The notes: generated by a model not told the origin, from the letters alone. A stretch of 64,000 bases of DNA from Salininema proteolyticum (GCF_042685645.1 NZ_JBHUNX010000001.1:744001-808000), one strand, 5' to 3'; positions 34,783 to 43,540 are shown, numbered from the stretch's first letter. Numbers and translations are program-made.

Positions 34783-35619
34783 CTAGCCGTCCGCGCCGCC
34801 GAGCATCGCCAGGCGGTCGTAGTCGGCCGTGCCCGGGGACGCCGTCAGAGTGACCAGCTCCTGCCCCGGACTCTCCGAGACCGCCAGCAGCTCCTTGTGC
34901 AGCGTCAACTCGCCGAGGAGCGGGTGGCGGTACGAGACGGGCATCGACATCAGGTCGCACACCTCCGCCTGCGCCCACAGGGAACTGAACCTCCGGTACT
35001 TGATCGACAGCTCGCCGATCAGAGAGGCCAGCCCCTCGTCCTCGGGGAACTCCGCCGCCGCCTGCCTCAAACGCCCGACCACATTGGACGTGCAGGTCTC
35101 CCAGTCGGCGAAGAACTCGCACGACGCCTCCTCGAACAGCAGGTGCGGGAAGCTCATCCCCGGCTCCAGGTCCCAGCCGAAGCCGCCGTAGAACTCCCGC
35201 GCCGTCCGATTGGACGCCAAGACCTCCTGCCTCTGGTTCTGCACCAGGGCGGGAAACCCCTCCATCCGGTCCAGCAGCGTCTGCAGCTGCGGCCGCACCG
35301 ACGAACTCGGGCCCTGCCGGCTGCGCCGGAACCGGCTCGCCAGCCGGTGCAGGTGCCCGCGCGTAGCGTCGTCCAGGCGCAGGACCCGGGCTATGGCCTC
35401 GAGAACCTGGTCAGACGGCCGCGTAGCGCGCCCCTGCTCCAAACGGGTGTAGTAGTCGACGCTCACCCCGGCCAGCAGAGCGAGCTCCTCCCGGCGCAGA
35501 CCGGGCACCCTCCGCCGGGCGTCCTCCGCCAGACCCACTTCCGCCGGCGACACCCTCGCGCGCCGGGCCTGTAGGAACTTCCCCAGATCGTTCAGGTCGT
35601 CGAGCTTGTCGATGTCCAT
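34783..35619 (-). CDS. XRE-type HTH regulator with MmyB-like ligand domain
   Basis: A 278-residue transcription factor. An N-terminal helix-turn-helix (RRVPGLRREELALLAGVSVD, then YYTRLEQGRATRPS) is followed by an MmyB-like ligand-binding domain (NRTAREFYGGFGWDLEPGM, WETCTSNVVGRLRQAAAEF, HPLLGELTLHKELLAVSESP). This family in actinobacteria typically controls a divergent oxidoreductase, and here it diverges from a quinone-reductase-like gene 131 bases away. The start was placed at ATG-GAC-ATC because GAAGGAGGGG lies just upstream. Confidence 0.9.
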   Translation of the reverse strand: MDIDKLDDLNDLGKFLQARRARVSPAEVGLAEDARRRVPGLRREELALLAGVSVDYYTRLEQGRATRPSDQVLEAIARVLRLDDATRGHLHRLASRFRRSRQGPSSSVRPQLQTLLDRMEGFPALVQNQRQEVLASNRTAREFYGGFGWDLEPGMSFPHLLFEEASCEFFADWETCTSNVVGRLRQAAAEFPEDEGLASLIGELSIKYRRFSSLWAQAEVCDLMSMPVSYRHPLLGELTLHKELLAVSESPGQELVTLTASPGTADYDRLAMLGGADG

Positions 35620-35750
35620 GCGCCCCTCCTTCGCCCCCAAGTATGTCCGGAGACGAGCCCTGGTGCCTAGGACTGGCAGTCCCAGGTTCGCCGTTCGGTG
35701 GAAGAACGCGCCTCTGGCAGGATCCCGCCGCGCACCGCACCATGGGGGAC

Positions 35751-36503
35751 ATGAACGTACACATAGTGCTCGCCCACCCCTCGCCGACCTCCCTGTGCGC
35801 CTCCCTGTGCGACGAGGCCGTCGCGTTCCTCACCGCCAACGGCCACGAGGTGACCGTCAGCGACCTCTACGCCATGAAATGGAAGGCCGTCGCCGACTAC
35901 GACGACCTGGGGTCCCACACGGACGGCACCTACATCGACGCCTCCGGCGAGGCCTATCGCGACGGCGGCCTCTCCGAGGACATCCGCACCGAACAGGCCA
36001 GGATCGAAGCCGCCGACGCGGTGGTCCTCCTCTTCCCGCTGTGGTGGTTCTCCATGCCCGCCATCATGAAGGGCTGGGTCGACCGCGTCCTGGTCAACGG
36101 CCTCGGCTACGGCACCACCCGCGGATGGAAACGCTACGGGGACGGCGCCTACGCGGGCAAGCGCGGCATGGTGATCACCGCCGCCGGGGGCTCGGAGACC
36201 GTCCTCTCCGAACGGGGCGTCTCCGGCTCCATCACCGACATCCTCTGGCCGATCAACCACGGCATCCTCTACTACACCGGGATGGACGTCCTGGAGCCCC
36301 ACGTCGTCACCTCCGCCGTGACCGTGGACTCCGACCGCTACCAGAACCTCGTCGCCGAACTGCGGGAACGCCTGGAAGGACTGGAGACCGACGAGCCGAT
36401 CGCCTACCGCTCGCAGGCCGGGGGAGACTACGACGAGCGCCGCCGCCTCAAGCCCGGCCGCGAACGCCCCGGCACCTCGGGCTTCGACCTCCACATCGCC
36501 TGA
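35751..36503 (+). CDS. NAD(P)H-dependent flavodoxin-fold oxidoreductase
   Basis: A 250-residue enzyme of the NAD(P)H:quinone oxidoreductase / MdaB-KefF family, expected to bind FMN or FAD and reduce quinones by two electrons. MNVHIVLAHPSPTSLCASL is the flavin phosphate loop. LLFPLWWFSMPAIMKGWVDR is the signature flavin/substrate segment. GMVITAAGGSE follows. The 55-residue C-terminal extension is charged. It is likely regulated by the divergent MmyB-type factor. Confidence 0.88.
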   Translation: MNVHIVLAHPSPTSLCASLCDEAVAFLTANGHEVTVSDLYAMKWKAVADYDDLGSHTDGTYIDASGEAYRDGGLSEDIRTEQARIEAADAVVLLFPLWWFSMPAIMKGWVDRVLVNGLGYGTTRGWKRYGDGAYAGKRGMVITAAGGSETVLSERGVSGSITDILWPINHGILYYTGMDVLEPHVVTSAVTVDSDRYQNLVAELRERLEGLETDEPIAYRSQAGGDYDERRRLKPGRERPGTSGFDLHIA

Positions 36504-36520
36504 CGCGGACGGGACCGTGC

Positions 36521-36549
36521 CCGGAGGCGGCCCCCGAGGGCGCCTCCGG
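36521..36549. terminator. Hairpin terminator
   Basis: CCGGAGGCG pairs with CGCCTCCGG, 18 bases past the oxidoreductase stop. It also faces the remnant gene on the minus strand. Confidence 0.6.
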
Positions 36550-36575
36550 ACCGTGGCTGGTCGGCCGCCGCGGGA

Positions 36576-36831
36576 CTACGCCCCGGCCATGAACTCGACC
36601 AGCTCGGCGAAGTCGTCCTTCGTCGCCCTCTCCCTCGCCGTACGACCGGTTGGTGGTCACGGCGCTGACGGTGAGGGCCGCGTCGTCGAAGAACGCGTCG
36701 GCGTCGGCGTCCTCCACGGTCTCGGGCACGCACCTCGGCGACGGCTCCTCATGGCAGTATGCACGGCCGACACTGTAGGCGTCGCCCGACTCTTCGACGG
36801 GATTGTAGATCACCACCGATGTTCGGTCCAC
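36576..36831 (-). pseudogene. Small frameshifted gene remnant
   Basis: One frame reads SVVIYNPVEESGDAYSVGRA through DAFFDDAALTVSAVTTNRSY and then loses sense. The next frame supplies ATKDDFAELVEFMAGA and a stop. Dropping one G from a short G run near 36635 joins them into about 84 residues. No good start codon or ribosome site is present, so the N-terminus may also be lost. The family is not recognised. It is either a decayed gene or an artefact of the same +1 homopolymer type as the LysR gene. Confidence 0.45.
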
Positions 36832-36844
36832 TGCGGAGGGCGCG

Positions 36845-36893
36845 AAAAAGCCCGCGCGAGGCGAAACGGGTATGGGAAAAGCCCCGCGCGGGC
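36845..36893 (-). terminator. Intrinsic terminator of the DinB-family gene
   Basis: On the minus strand GCCCGCGCG pairs with CGCGCGGGC and is followed by TTTTT. It lies just past the DinB stop. Confidence 0.8.
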
Positions 36894-36907
36894 CTGGGGA
36901 AGGTGGT

Positions 36908-37483
36908 CTACTTGTGCCGCTCCTCGGCCTGGGCCTCGTACTGGGCCAGGATCGCGAGGTACTTGTCGTGCCAGCCCTCGGCGAGTGACTGCAGCTCGTA
37001 CATGGTCTTGCCGTCGATCGACTCGCGGATGATGTCGCCGTGCCCGGCGTGCCGGGCGAACTCCTGGACCAGGTGGTTCAGCACCCAGCGGACGTTCCAG
37101 GACGAAGGGCCGTCCTCGGGCCAGGGGATCTGCGCCGGAATCTCCACGGCACCGTCCAGGCCCTTCTCCCGCACGGCCTTCTCGAGGTCGGCGGCCACCG
37201 ACTCCTGCCCGGCCAGCAGCGACTCCACGGTGTCCTCGTCGGTGACCGTGTCGTCGAGCATCTCGACGGAGGCGCCCTCTATGATCGCCGTCCAATTGCG
37301 AATGACATTGCCGACGTGCTTCAGCAGCCAGGCGATGGTGATGTCGCTCTTGGTCGGCTTGAGGCGGAGCTCCTCCTCCGAGAGCCCGTGCGCGATGTAC
37401 CGGAAGGTCTCGCGCTGCTGGCGGACGTACGCCAGCGTGGTCTCCAGTTCGTCTCCGACGGTCGTGACCATGGCGCCCTTCAT
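36908..37483 (-). CDS. DinB-superfamily protein (mycothiol-transferase-like)
   Basis: A 191-residue four-helix-bundle protein of the DinB/DUF664 group, to which actinobacterial mycothiol-dependent transferases belong. Metal-ligand candidates are the His in WLLKHVGNVIRNW and the two in NHLVQEFARHAGHGDIIRES. LKPTKSDITIAWLLKHV is the characteristic first-helix junction. The ribosome site AAGGAGG is followed by CTCCTT, so the initiation region is partly self-complementary. Its substrate is unknown. It is a single gene between two terminators. Confidence 0.85.
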   Translation of the reverse strand: MKGAMVTTVGDELETTLAYVRQQRETFRYIAHGLSEEELRLKPTKSDITIAWLLKHVGNVIRNWTAIIEGASVEMLDDTVTDEDTVESLLAGQESVAADLEKAVREKGLDGAVEIPAQIPWPEDGPSSWNVRWVLNHLVQEFARHAGHGDIIRESIDGKTMYELQSLAEGWHDKYLAILAQYEAQAEERHK

Positions 37484-37582
37484 AAGGAGCCTCCTTGAAA
37501 CATATTCGCTACACCAGTTCTGTTCGCTGGGACCATCATGGCACAGGGGTACGACATCGCTTGGACGCTTGGGAAAAGGAGA

Positions 37583-37629
37583 AGGGAGGGGCCGTCCGGC
37601 CGGGTGCGGCGGCCGGACGGCCCCTCCCT
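37583..37629 (-). terminator. Terminator of the alkaline phosphatase gene
   Basis: A perfect 19-base stem (37583-37601 with 37611-37629), followed on the minus strand by a pyrimidine-rich tail CTCCTTTTCCC. Confidence 0.85.
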
Positions 37630-37667
37630 CGGGGAACCGGTCGGGTCTCTGGAATCCGGGAGGCGGC

Positions 37668-39620
37668 CTACCCGGCGGCGTCGATGCCCAGGGCGTCGAC
37701 GGCCTTGTGGAACAGCTCGGTGTTGTCGTTGAAGGCGTTGAACTCCTCCGCGCCCGGGCCGGAGGCGAACACCGGGACGTCGTCCACGGTGTGCACGCAG
37801 TTCGTGTGCGGCAGCGGCAGGTTGCCCGTCTGCAGTTCGGCGTCGGGGTCGCGGTCCGGGTTGTCCACGGCGTTCCCGTCCTCGTCCCGCAGCGCCGGCT
37901 GGCGGAAGACGTCGTTGTGCTGGAAGTCGTCGGAGTGGTCCGGGTGGTTGGACCAGCCGAAGAACAGCTGCACGTCCGGGTTCGGGTCGTCGGGGAAGCC
38001 GTCGCCCGTCGAGTCCGTGTACGTCGGGTACCGCGCGTCGGCGTAGACGCCGTTCGCGTCGCGGCCCGCTCCGGCGGTGGTGTCGTGCGTGCCGACGATG
38101 CTCATGGAGTGGTTGTGGTCGGCGGTCGCGACGATCAGCGTGTCGTCGCGCCCCTCGGCCCACTCGCGAGCCAGGCCCACAGTCTGGTCGAACTCGATGG
38201 TGTCGTAGACGGCGCGCGGCCCGTCCATCGGGTGCGACATCTTGTCGATGGAGGCGCCCTCCACAATGAGCACGAAGCCCTCGTCGCCCTTCTCCAGCAC
38301 GGAGACCGCCGCCCGGAACATGTCCTTGAGCGTCGGCTGGTCGGTGTAGTCGCCCAGCACCTCCTTGCTCTTGGAGTGCTCGCGGTCGAGGTAGACGTTC
38401 ATATTGCCCGGGTGGAAAGTGCCCAGCAGCCTCTCCGGCCCCGCCGAGACGGCCTCGTTCAGCTCCGAGCGGTCGGACACGTAGGCGAAGCCCTCGTCCT
38501 CGAACTCCTTGCGGAGGTCGCGATCGTCCTCCCGCTTGGACTCCTCCTCCGACTGCGGCAGCAGGTAGGCGGTGCCGCCGCCGAGGAAGACGTCCGGCAT
38601 CTGCTCGGGCCTCAGGGCCTGGTCCATGATCTCCGCCTTCTCGGCCCGGCGGCGCGTGTGGGCGAAGACGGCGGCGGGAGTGGCGTCCTGGATCTCGGCG
38701 GTCGTGACGATCCCGACCTTCATACCGCGCGTGCGCTTGACCAGCTCGGCCATCGTCTCCACGCGCGGGTGGGCGTTGGGGTCCTCCTCGGAGGACTCGT
38801 AGACGCCCAGCGCGTTGACGCTGGACTTGTGCCCGGTCATGTACGCGGACATGGAGTTCGCCGAGTCGGTGGCCAGGGCGTCCATACCCGAGGTGCCCAC
38901 GAAGCCGCGGTAGTCCATCCGGTCCATGTGCAGAAGATCGTTGTACTTGCCCTCCTGCAGCCCGCGCGAGAGCACGCGCGCGGCGGTGATGGGAGCCTGG
39001 CCCATGCCGTCGCCGAGGAAGAAGATCAGGTTCTTGGCGCCGCCGGCGCCGACGCCGCGGACCTCGTGCGACGCGGACGCCTCAGCCTTCGCGCCCCGGT
39101 CCTTGACCCGGACGTTGACCGTGTAGTCGCCGGCCTCGGGGTACGACATTCCCTTGTACTCGATGACCAGCTCTCCGGAGGGAGCGGACGTGCGCTCCGG
39201 CTCCTCTGCCAGCAGCGCGGACACGGCGCGGGACTCGGGGCCGCTGATGTCCAGCTCGACCTTCGCCTTGTCGGGACGCACGCCCGCGACCTCGATGCGC
39301 AGGTCGAAGCGGCCGCCCGCGCGGAAGACGGCGCGGTCGATGGGCAGGATCGTGATCGCGATGTCGCCCTTGTCCTTGCCGGACTTCTTGAAGAAGCGGG
39401 CGTCGGCGCGCTCGGTGCGGCCGGTGAAGTCGTGCGGGTCCGGAGCGGAGAGCCGGGAGCGGTCGACCTTCGCCCCGGCGGGGGAGGCGGGGGACGGTGC
39501 GGCGGAGGCGGACTCGGAGCCCAGGCCGATGAAGACGGCGCTCGCGGTGGCGACGCCGGCGGAGGTCTTGAACAGTCCGCGTCGGCTGGTGCGGGGAGTA
39601 GAGCTGTCTGAAGAGGACAT
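37668..39620 (-). CDS. phoA: Tat-exported alkaline phosphatase (PhoA family)
   Basis: A 650-residue secreted phosphomonoesterase. The N-terminus has a twin-arginine signal (SRRGLFKTSAGVATASAVFI, cleaved after ASA). An added beta domain of about 110 residues precedes the catalytic domain. LIFFLGDGMGQAPITAARVL supplies the first metal Asp, DSANSMSAYMTGHKS the nucleophile Ser near residue 253, EGASIDKMSHPMD and TADHNHSMS further metal ligands, and FASGPGAEEF the last loop. It releases phosphate outside the cell. Direct GTTCAC repeats upstream suggest PhoP control under phosphate starvation. Confidence 0.93.
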   Translation of the reverse strand: MSSSDSSTPRTSRRGLFKTSAGVATASAVFIGLGSESASAAPSPASPAGAKVDRSRLSAPDPHDFTGRTERADARFFKKSGKDKGDIAITILPIDRAVFRAGGRFDLRIEVAGVRPDKAKVELDISGPESRAVSALLAEEPERTSAPSGELVIEYKGMSYPEAGDYTVNVRVKDRGAKAEASASHEVRGVGAGGAKNLIFFLGDGMGQAPITAARVLSRGLQEGKYNDLLHMDRMDYRGFVGTSGMDALATDSANSMSAYMTGHKSSVNALGVYESSEEDPNAHPRVETMAELVKRTRGMKVGIVTTAEIQDATPAAVFAHTRRRAEKAEIMDQALRPEQMPDVFLGGGTAYLLPQSEEESKREDDRDLRKEFEDEGFAYVSDRSELNEAVSAGPERLLGTFHPGNMNVYLDREHSKSKEVLGDYTDQPTLKDMFRAAVSVLEKGDEGFVLIVEGASIDKMSHPMDGPRAVYDTIEFDQTVGLAREWAEGRDDTLIVATADHNHSMSIVGTHDTTAGAGRDANGVYADARYPTYTDSTGDGFPDDPNPDVQLFFGWSNHPDHSDDFQHNDVFRQPALRDEDGNAVDNPDRDPDAELQTGNLPLPHTNCVHTVDDVPVFASGPGAEEFNAFNDNTELFHKAVDALGIDAAG

Positions 39621-39697
39621 TCAGTCTGCCTTGTCTAGAAGAAAATCCGTGGGTGGTTCGCCTCCAGACTCGGGTCGACAGCTTGCTCTCCCGTGGC

Positions 39698-39742
39698 GTC
39701 ATATGAACGGGTTCGCATAATCTCGGTGAACTCGAAGTGAAC
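39698..39742 (-). promoter_or_regulatory. PHO-box-like direct repeats upstream of phoA
   Basis: Read on the minus strand, GTTCACTTCGA and GTTCACCGAGA are adjacent 11-base units (39742-39732, 39731-39721). A weaker GTTCATATGAC follows at 39708-39698. Streptomyces PhoP binds 11-base repeats with GTTCACC cores. The site is about 100 bases before the phoA start. Control by PhoP is inferred. Confidence 0.7.
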
Positions 39743-39753
39743 CGGCGGACGGC

Positions 39754-39790
39754 GCGGAGGAGGGCGCCCGGACCGGGCGCCCTCCTCCGC
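39754..39790 (-). terminator. Terminator of the Pro-rich small protein gene
   Basis: A perfect 17-base stem GCGGAGGAGGGCGCCCG with its complement around GAC. It also insulates the PHO-box promoter from upstream transcription. Confidence 0.75.
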
Positions 39791-39821
39791 ACTCGAGGTT
39801 CAGGTCCTATGGGGACCCGTG

Positions 39822-40109
39822 TCATCCGCCCGGCGGCACCTCGGTGGCGTCCGCGCCCGGGGCGGTCGGGTAATCCGGCGTTTCCGGCGGATCGAAGTCC
39901 GGAGTCGGCGGGTACTCGGGGTACGGCGGCGGTTCCGGTATGTCGGGCGACGGCCGCTCCGGCCGCTCGGGCACCTCTTCGGCAGGCGCCTCCGCCGCGG
40001 GAGGGGCGTCGGTGCCGACGGCCGGAGGTCCGGTCTGGATCAGGGACCAGGCCCCGGCGCCGCCGGCGGCCACGGAGGCGGTGAGGGCGGCGATGACCAT
40101 GCGCATCAT
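39822..40109 (-). CDS. Small secreted or anchored Pro-rich protein
   Basis: 95 residues, not recognised. An N-terminal hydrophobic helix (MVIAALTASVAAGGAGAW) acts as signal or anchor. The rest is acidic and strongly Pro/Glu-rich (PEPPPYPEYPPTPDFDPPET), hence disordered and probably wall-associated. A purine-rich AAAGGA lies upstream of the ATG. It is supported by its own terminator. Confidence 0.6.
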   Translation of the reverse strand: MMRMVIAALTASVAAGGAGAWSLIQTGPPAVGTDAPPAAEAPAEEVPERPERPSPDIPEPPPYPEYPPTPDFDPPETPDYPTAPGADATEVPPGG

Positions 40110-40838
40110 GAGTGGAGTCCTTTCGCGACGGAGCTGCTGTCCCCTCCACGGTATGAGCGGGCCCCGGGGCGCAGCGGTATTCGCCGGAGCGCACGAATGT
40201 TCTTCTCCTTTTGTGCTGCGTCCCGAAGGGACGGGGGTGACGTGCGTGTCATTCGGGACGACAGGTCGGAGAGCGGACTCCGGGGTCGAAGTCCCGCTCC
40301 GGCGGGGAGGATCCCGGGGACGCTCCGTCGGCGGGGGCGGACCGAGGGAACGCTTCGTCGAAAGAGGGACTCCGGCGCGTTCGTCCCGAAAAGCGGCGAA
40401 CGGGGCGCCCCGGCCCCTTCCCGAAGATAGTCGTATTTCCGAGGCGGTGTCCCTTTTTCAGAGGCGAAGACGAGGCCGGGATCGGGGGCGGAAACCGCGG
40501 GCGGCGCCTCCCCCGGGTCGGGGAGCGGCGCGAACGCGCTAGGAAGCGCGCGATTCAGTGATTGTGGTAACCGGAACCGTTCCCGTCGCGGCTAGGGCGG
40601 CCACGACCTGGGCGTCTGTAGGCGATATCACGGCCCCTGCCTGCGACGGCGCTCCCGGCATGGCGTAGACTTGGCAGCTGTTGTGCGAGTGCCGTGCGGA
40701 GCCGTGCTTTCAAAGCGCCACGCTCACCGGCACTGTCCCGAGGATCTCGGTCTCAACGGCGGACGCACCCCGCCGGCCGACATCCAGGCGATCTCCCCGT
40801 CGGGGAGGTTCGTTCCACACCTACAACGAAAAGAAGGT
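40110..40838. other. Gene-free region before rplM
   Basis: No convincing gene in 729 bases. Frames here are Arg/Gly-rich with no motif or ribosome site. Visible elements: CGTCCCGAA/TTCGGGACG inverted repeat at 40220-40261, a possible -10 TAGACT at 40666-40671 for rplM, and an inverted repeat AGTGCCG/CGGCACT (40688-40744) in what would be a 160-base rplM leader. The base composition matches the neighbouring genes less well near 40200-40450 (more A-runs and T-runs). The role is unknown. Confidence 0.5.
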
Positions 40839-41288
40839 ATGCCTGTGCGTACGTTCAGCCCTAAGCCGGAGGACATCGACCGGCAGTGGCTCGTGATCGA
40901 CGCTTCCGACGTGGTGTTGGGTCGGCTCGCGACACACGCGGCCCAATTGCTCCGTGGCAAGCACAAGCCCACGTTCGCGCCCAACACCGACATGGGCGAC
41001 CATGTCATCATCGTGAACGCCGACAAGGTCGTGCTGACCCGCAACAAGCTGCAGACCAAGAAGGCCTACAAGCACTCCGGTTACCCGGGCGGTCTGAAGG
41101 AGAAGTCCTTCGCCGAGCTGATGGAGAAGGCCCCGCACAAGGTCGTGGAGAAGGCCGTCATCGGCATGCTGCCGAAGAACCGCCTCGGCCGCGCCATGTT
41201 CAAGAAGCTGAAGGTGTACGCGGGCCCCGAGCACCCGCACGCCGCCCAGCAGCCGAAGCCGTACGAGATCAAGAAGGTCGCGCAGTAA
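40839..41288 (+). CDS. rplM: 50S ribosomal protein L13
   Basis: A 149-residue early-assembly protein of the large subunit. Conserved blocks WLVIDASDVVLGRLATHAAQ, GDHVIIVNADKVVLTRNK, and AVIGMLPKNRLGRAMFKKL are complete. AAGAAGGT precedes the ATG. It is co-transcribed with rpsI 22 bases on. In many actinobacteria this pair follows truA directly. Here about 18.5 kb of thiamin and accessory genes lie between. Confidence 0.97.
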   Translation: MPVRTFSPKPEDIDRQWLVIDASDVVLGRLATHAAQLLRGKHKPTFAPNTDMGDHVIIVNADKVVLTRNKLQTKKAYKHSGYPGGLKEKSFAELMEKAPHKVVEKAVIGMLPKNRLGRAMFKKLKVYAGPEHPHAAQQPKPYEIKKVAQ

Positions 41289-41310
41289 GCGCGGGGCCAA
41301 GGAGCGATAC

Positions 41311-41796
41311 ATGACCGAGCAGATCGAAGCCACCGAGGAAGTCGTGGCCGAGGTTCCCGCCGACGTGGCGGCCGCCCCGACCGTTCCCGCCGTCCCGGCC
41401 GTCCCCGCCGACCGCCCGATCCAGACCGTGGGCCGCCGCAAGCGCGCCATCGCCCGCGTCCGCCTGGTTCCCGGCTCCGGCAAGGTGACCGTCAACAAGA
41501 AGGACATCGAGGACTACTTCCCGTCCAAGGTCCACCAGCAGGAGATCGTCGAGCCCTTCGGCGTCACCGAGACCTCGTCGCAGTACGACGTCTTCGCCAA
41601 CATCAAGGGCGGCGGCTCCACCGGCCAGGCCGGTGCGCTGCGCCTGGCGATCGCCCGTGCGCTGACCGAGGTCGACCCGAACCTGCGCGGCGCCCTGAAG
41701 AGCGCCGGCTTCCTGACTCGCGACGCCCGCGAGAAGGAGAGCAAGAAGTACGGTCTCAAGAAGGCCCGCAAGGCGCCCCAGTACTCGAAGCGCTAA
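41311..41796 (+). CDS. rpsI: 30S ribosomal protein S9
   Basis: A 161-residue protein whose C-terminal tail (RKAPQYSKR) reaches the P-site tRNA. The core QTVGRRKRAIARVRLVPGSG and GGGSTGQAGALRLAIARAL is typical. About 35 extra N-terminal residues are acidic and Ala/Pro/Val-rich (VVAEVPADVAAAPTVPAVPA), an actinobacterial feature. It is second gene of the rplM-rpsI operon. Confidence 0.97.
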   Translation: MTEQIEATEEVVAEVPADVAAAPTVPAVPAVPADRPIQTVGRRKRAIARVRLVPGSGKVTVNKKDIEDYFPSKVHQQEIVEPFGVTETSSQYDVFANIKGGGSTGQAGALRLAIARALTEVDPNLRGALKSAGFLTRDAREKESKKYGLKKARKAPQYSKR

Positions 41797-41881
41797 TCGG
41801 ACTTCGGCGGAGCGTCCCGGTGTTCCCGCACTGGCGCGGCGGGGTCGGCCTTCGGGCGGACCTCGCCACCCGCTCTGCCTG

Positions 41882-41920
41882 AGAGGGGTTGTCGGCGTAT
41901 GCCGGCGGCCCCTCTTTTTT
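41882..41920 (+). terminator. Intrinsic terminator after rpsI
   Basis: A 15-pair stem with three G-U pairs, GTAT loop and a TTTTT tail, the most classical terminator in the window. Confidence 0.92.
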
Positions 41921-42032
41921 CGTATGGTGCCCGCGCCGGGGTCCAGGACTCCGGACGAGGGACAGACTTCACAGGGCCGCCGGCGCCGTGCGCCGCTGGA
42001 CGGCCGCCTGAACGAAAGAAGGGAACCAGACT

Positions 42033-43376
42033 GTGGGCCGACTCTTCGGAACGGACGGGGTGCGAGGGCGCGCCAACGTCTCACTCACCCCGGAACTCGC
42101 GCTGCGCCTGAGCGAGGCCGCCGCGACGGTGCTGCGCGGCGACGCCGACACCAAGCCGACCGTGGCCGTCGCCGACGACGGCCGGATCTCCGGCGGCATG
42201 CTGAAGGGCGCGGTCTCGGCCGGGCTCGCCTCGGCCGGAGCCGACGTCGTCGACCTGGGCGTCATCCCCACGCCCGCGACGGCCTTCCTGGTCGGAGAAC
42301 TCGAGGCCGACTTCGGCGTCATGATCTCGGCCAGCCACAACCCCATGCCCGACAACGGGATCAAATTCTTCGCCGCGGGAGGGCGCAAACTCCCCGACGC
42401 CGTGGAGGACGCCATCGAGTCCGCCATGGACGCCGAACTGGGCCGCCCCGAAGGCGCCGGCCTCGGAGCGGTGCGCACCGACTTGGAGGCGCGCCGCAAG
42501 TACGTCGACCACGTCGTCGCGGCCTGCCCGCACCGCCTGGAGGGCCTGACCGTGGTCCTGGACCCGGCGAACGGAGCGGCCTCGGAGGTGGCCCCCGAGG
42601 TCCTGCGGGCCTGCGGGGCGACGGTGCACGTCGTCAACGGCTCTCCGGACGGCCTGAACATCAATGAGAACGCCGGCTCCACCCACATCGACGGCCTGCG
42701 CCAGGCGGTCAAGGACTTCGGCGCCGACGCGGGCATCGCGCTGGACGGCGACGCCGACCGGTGCCTCGCGGTGAACGCCGCGGGCGACATCGTGGACGGC
42801 GACGCGATCATGGCCGTCCTCGCGCTGGCCATGCGGGAGCGCGGGGAGCTCGTCGACGACACCCTCGTCGTCACCGTCATGAGCAACCTGGGCCTGCACC
42901 AGGCCATGCAGCGGGAGGGCGTTCGCCTGGAGACCACGAAGGTCGGCGACCGCTATGTGCTGGAACGCCTCAACGAGGCGGGTCTCTCCCTGGGCGGCGA
43001 GCAGTCCGGGCACGTGGTGATCCCCTCCCACGCGACGACGGGGGACGGAACCCTGACGGCCGTGATGCTCCTGGGCCGCATGGCGGCCACCGGACGCTCC
43101 CTTGAGGACCTCGCGTCGGTCTTCCGTTCCGCGCCGCAGGTGTTGGTGAACGTCCCGGTCAAGGACAAGGGCGTCATGGACGCCGAGGCGGTGAAGACGC
43201 GTCTCGGCGAGTGGACCGACCACCTGGGCGACGCCGGGCGGATCCTGCTGCGCCCCTCGGGAACCGAGCCGCTCATCCGCGTGATGGTGGAGGCCGCCAC
43301 GACCGAGAAGGCCGAAGAGGTCGCCGCCGACCTCGTGGCGTCGCTTGAGGAGGCCGTCCGCGTGCAGGGGTCTTAG
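42033..43376 (+). CDS. glmM: Phosphoglucosamine mutase
   Basis: Interconverts glucosamine-6-phosphate and glucosamine-1-phosphate for UDP-GlcNAc and peptidoglycan. 447 residues. MGRLFGTDGVRGRAN at the start, the phosphoserine loop MISASHNPMPDNGIKFF near residue 101, the metal loop ALDGDADRC, the sugar-binding GGEQSGH and the phosphate loop RPSGTEPLIRVMVE. GTG start. It works with GlmU encoded 4 kb downstream, which uses its product. Confidence 0.96.
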   Translation: MGRLFGTDGVRGRANVSLTPELALRLSEAAATVLRGDADTKPTVAVADDGRISGGMLKGAVSAGLASAGADVVDLGVIPTPATAFLVGELEADFGVMISASHNPMPDNGIKFFAAGGRKLPDAVEDAIESAMDAELGRPEGAGLGAVRTDLEARRKYVDHVVAACPHRLEGLTVVLDPANGAASEVAPEVLRACGATVHVVNGSPDGLNINENAGSTHIDGLRQAVKDFGADAGIALDGDADRCLAVNAAGDIVDGDAIMAVLALAMRERGELVDDTLVVTVMSNLGLHQAMQREGVRLETTKVGDRYVLERLNEAGLSLGGEQSGHVVIPSHATTGDGTLTAVMLLGRMAATGRSLEDLASVFRSAPQVLVNVPVKDKGVMDAEAVKTRLGEWTDHLGDAGRILLRPSGTEPLIRVMVEAATTEKAEEVAADLVASLEEAVRVQGS

Positions 43377-43397
43377 AGACCGAGAACACTGGACCGC

Positions 43398-43434
43398 AAG
43401 GGGTCCGCTCCCGCGTTCCGGGAGCGGGCCCCTT
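43398..43434 (+). terminator. glmM terminator
   Basis: 16-base arms (AAGGGGTCCGCTCCCG with CGGGAGCGGGCCCCTT, one G-U pair) around CGTTC, followed by CCTC. Confidence 0.8.
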
Positions 43435-43527
43435 CCTCATGACGGAAAGTCATGCGACACATCCATAAGGTGAGGTCACTGGTAACGACGAGGGAGTTCC
43501 GGCCCGAGCGGCGTTGCGGGCATGGGT

Positions 43528-43540
43528 TAGTCTCTTCCTT
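43528..43540 (+). promoter_or_regulatory. Likely leaderless promoter of the lemA-like gene
   Basis: TAGTCT (43528-43533) ends 7 bases before an ATG that has no ribosome site, matching actinobacterial leaderless starts. Confidence 0.45.

Noticed and set aside
37480..37500. AAGGAGGCTCCTT before the DinB gene as an operator
   Set aside because: It is best explained as the ribosome site followed by chance complementarity. The loop is small and no second copy is present.
40213..40262. Inverted repeat as a terminator
   Set aside because: No gene ends nearby on either strand and no T-tract follows. Kept only as a note in the gap entry.
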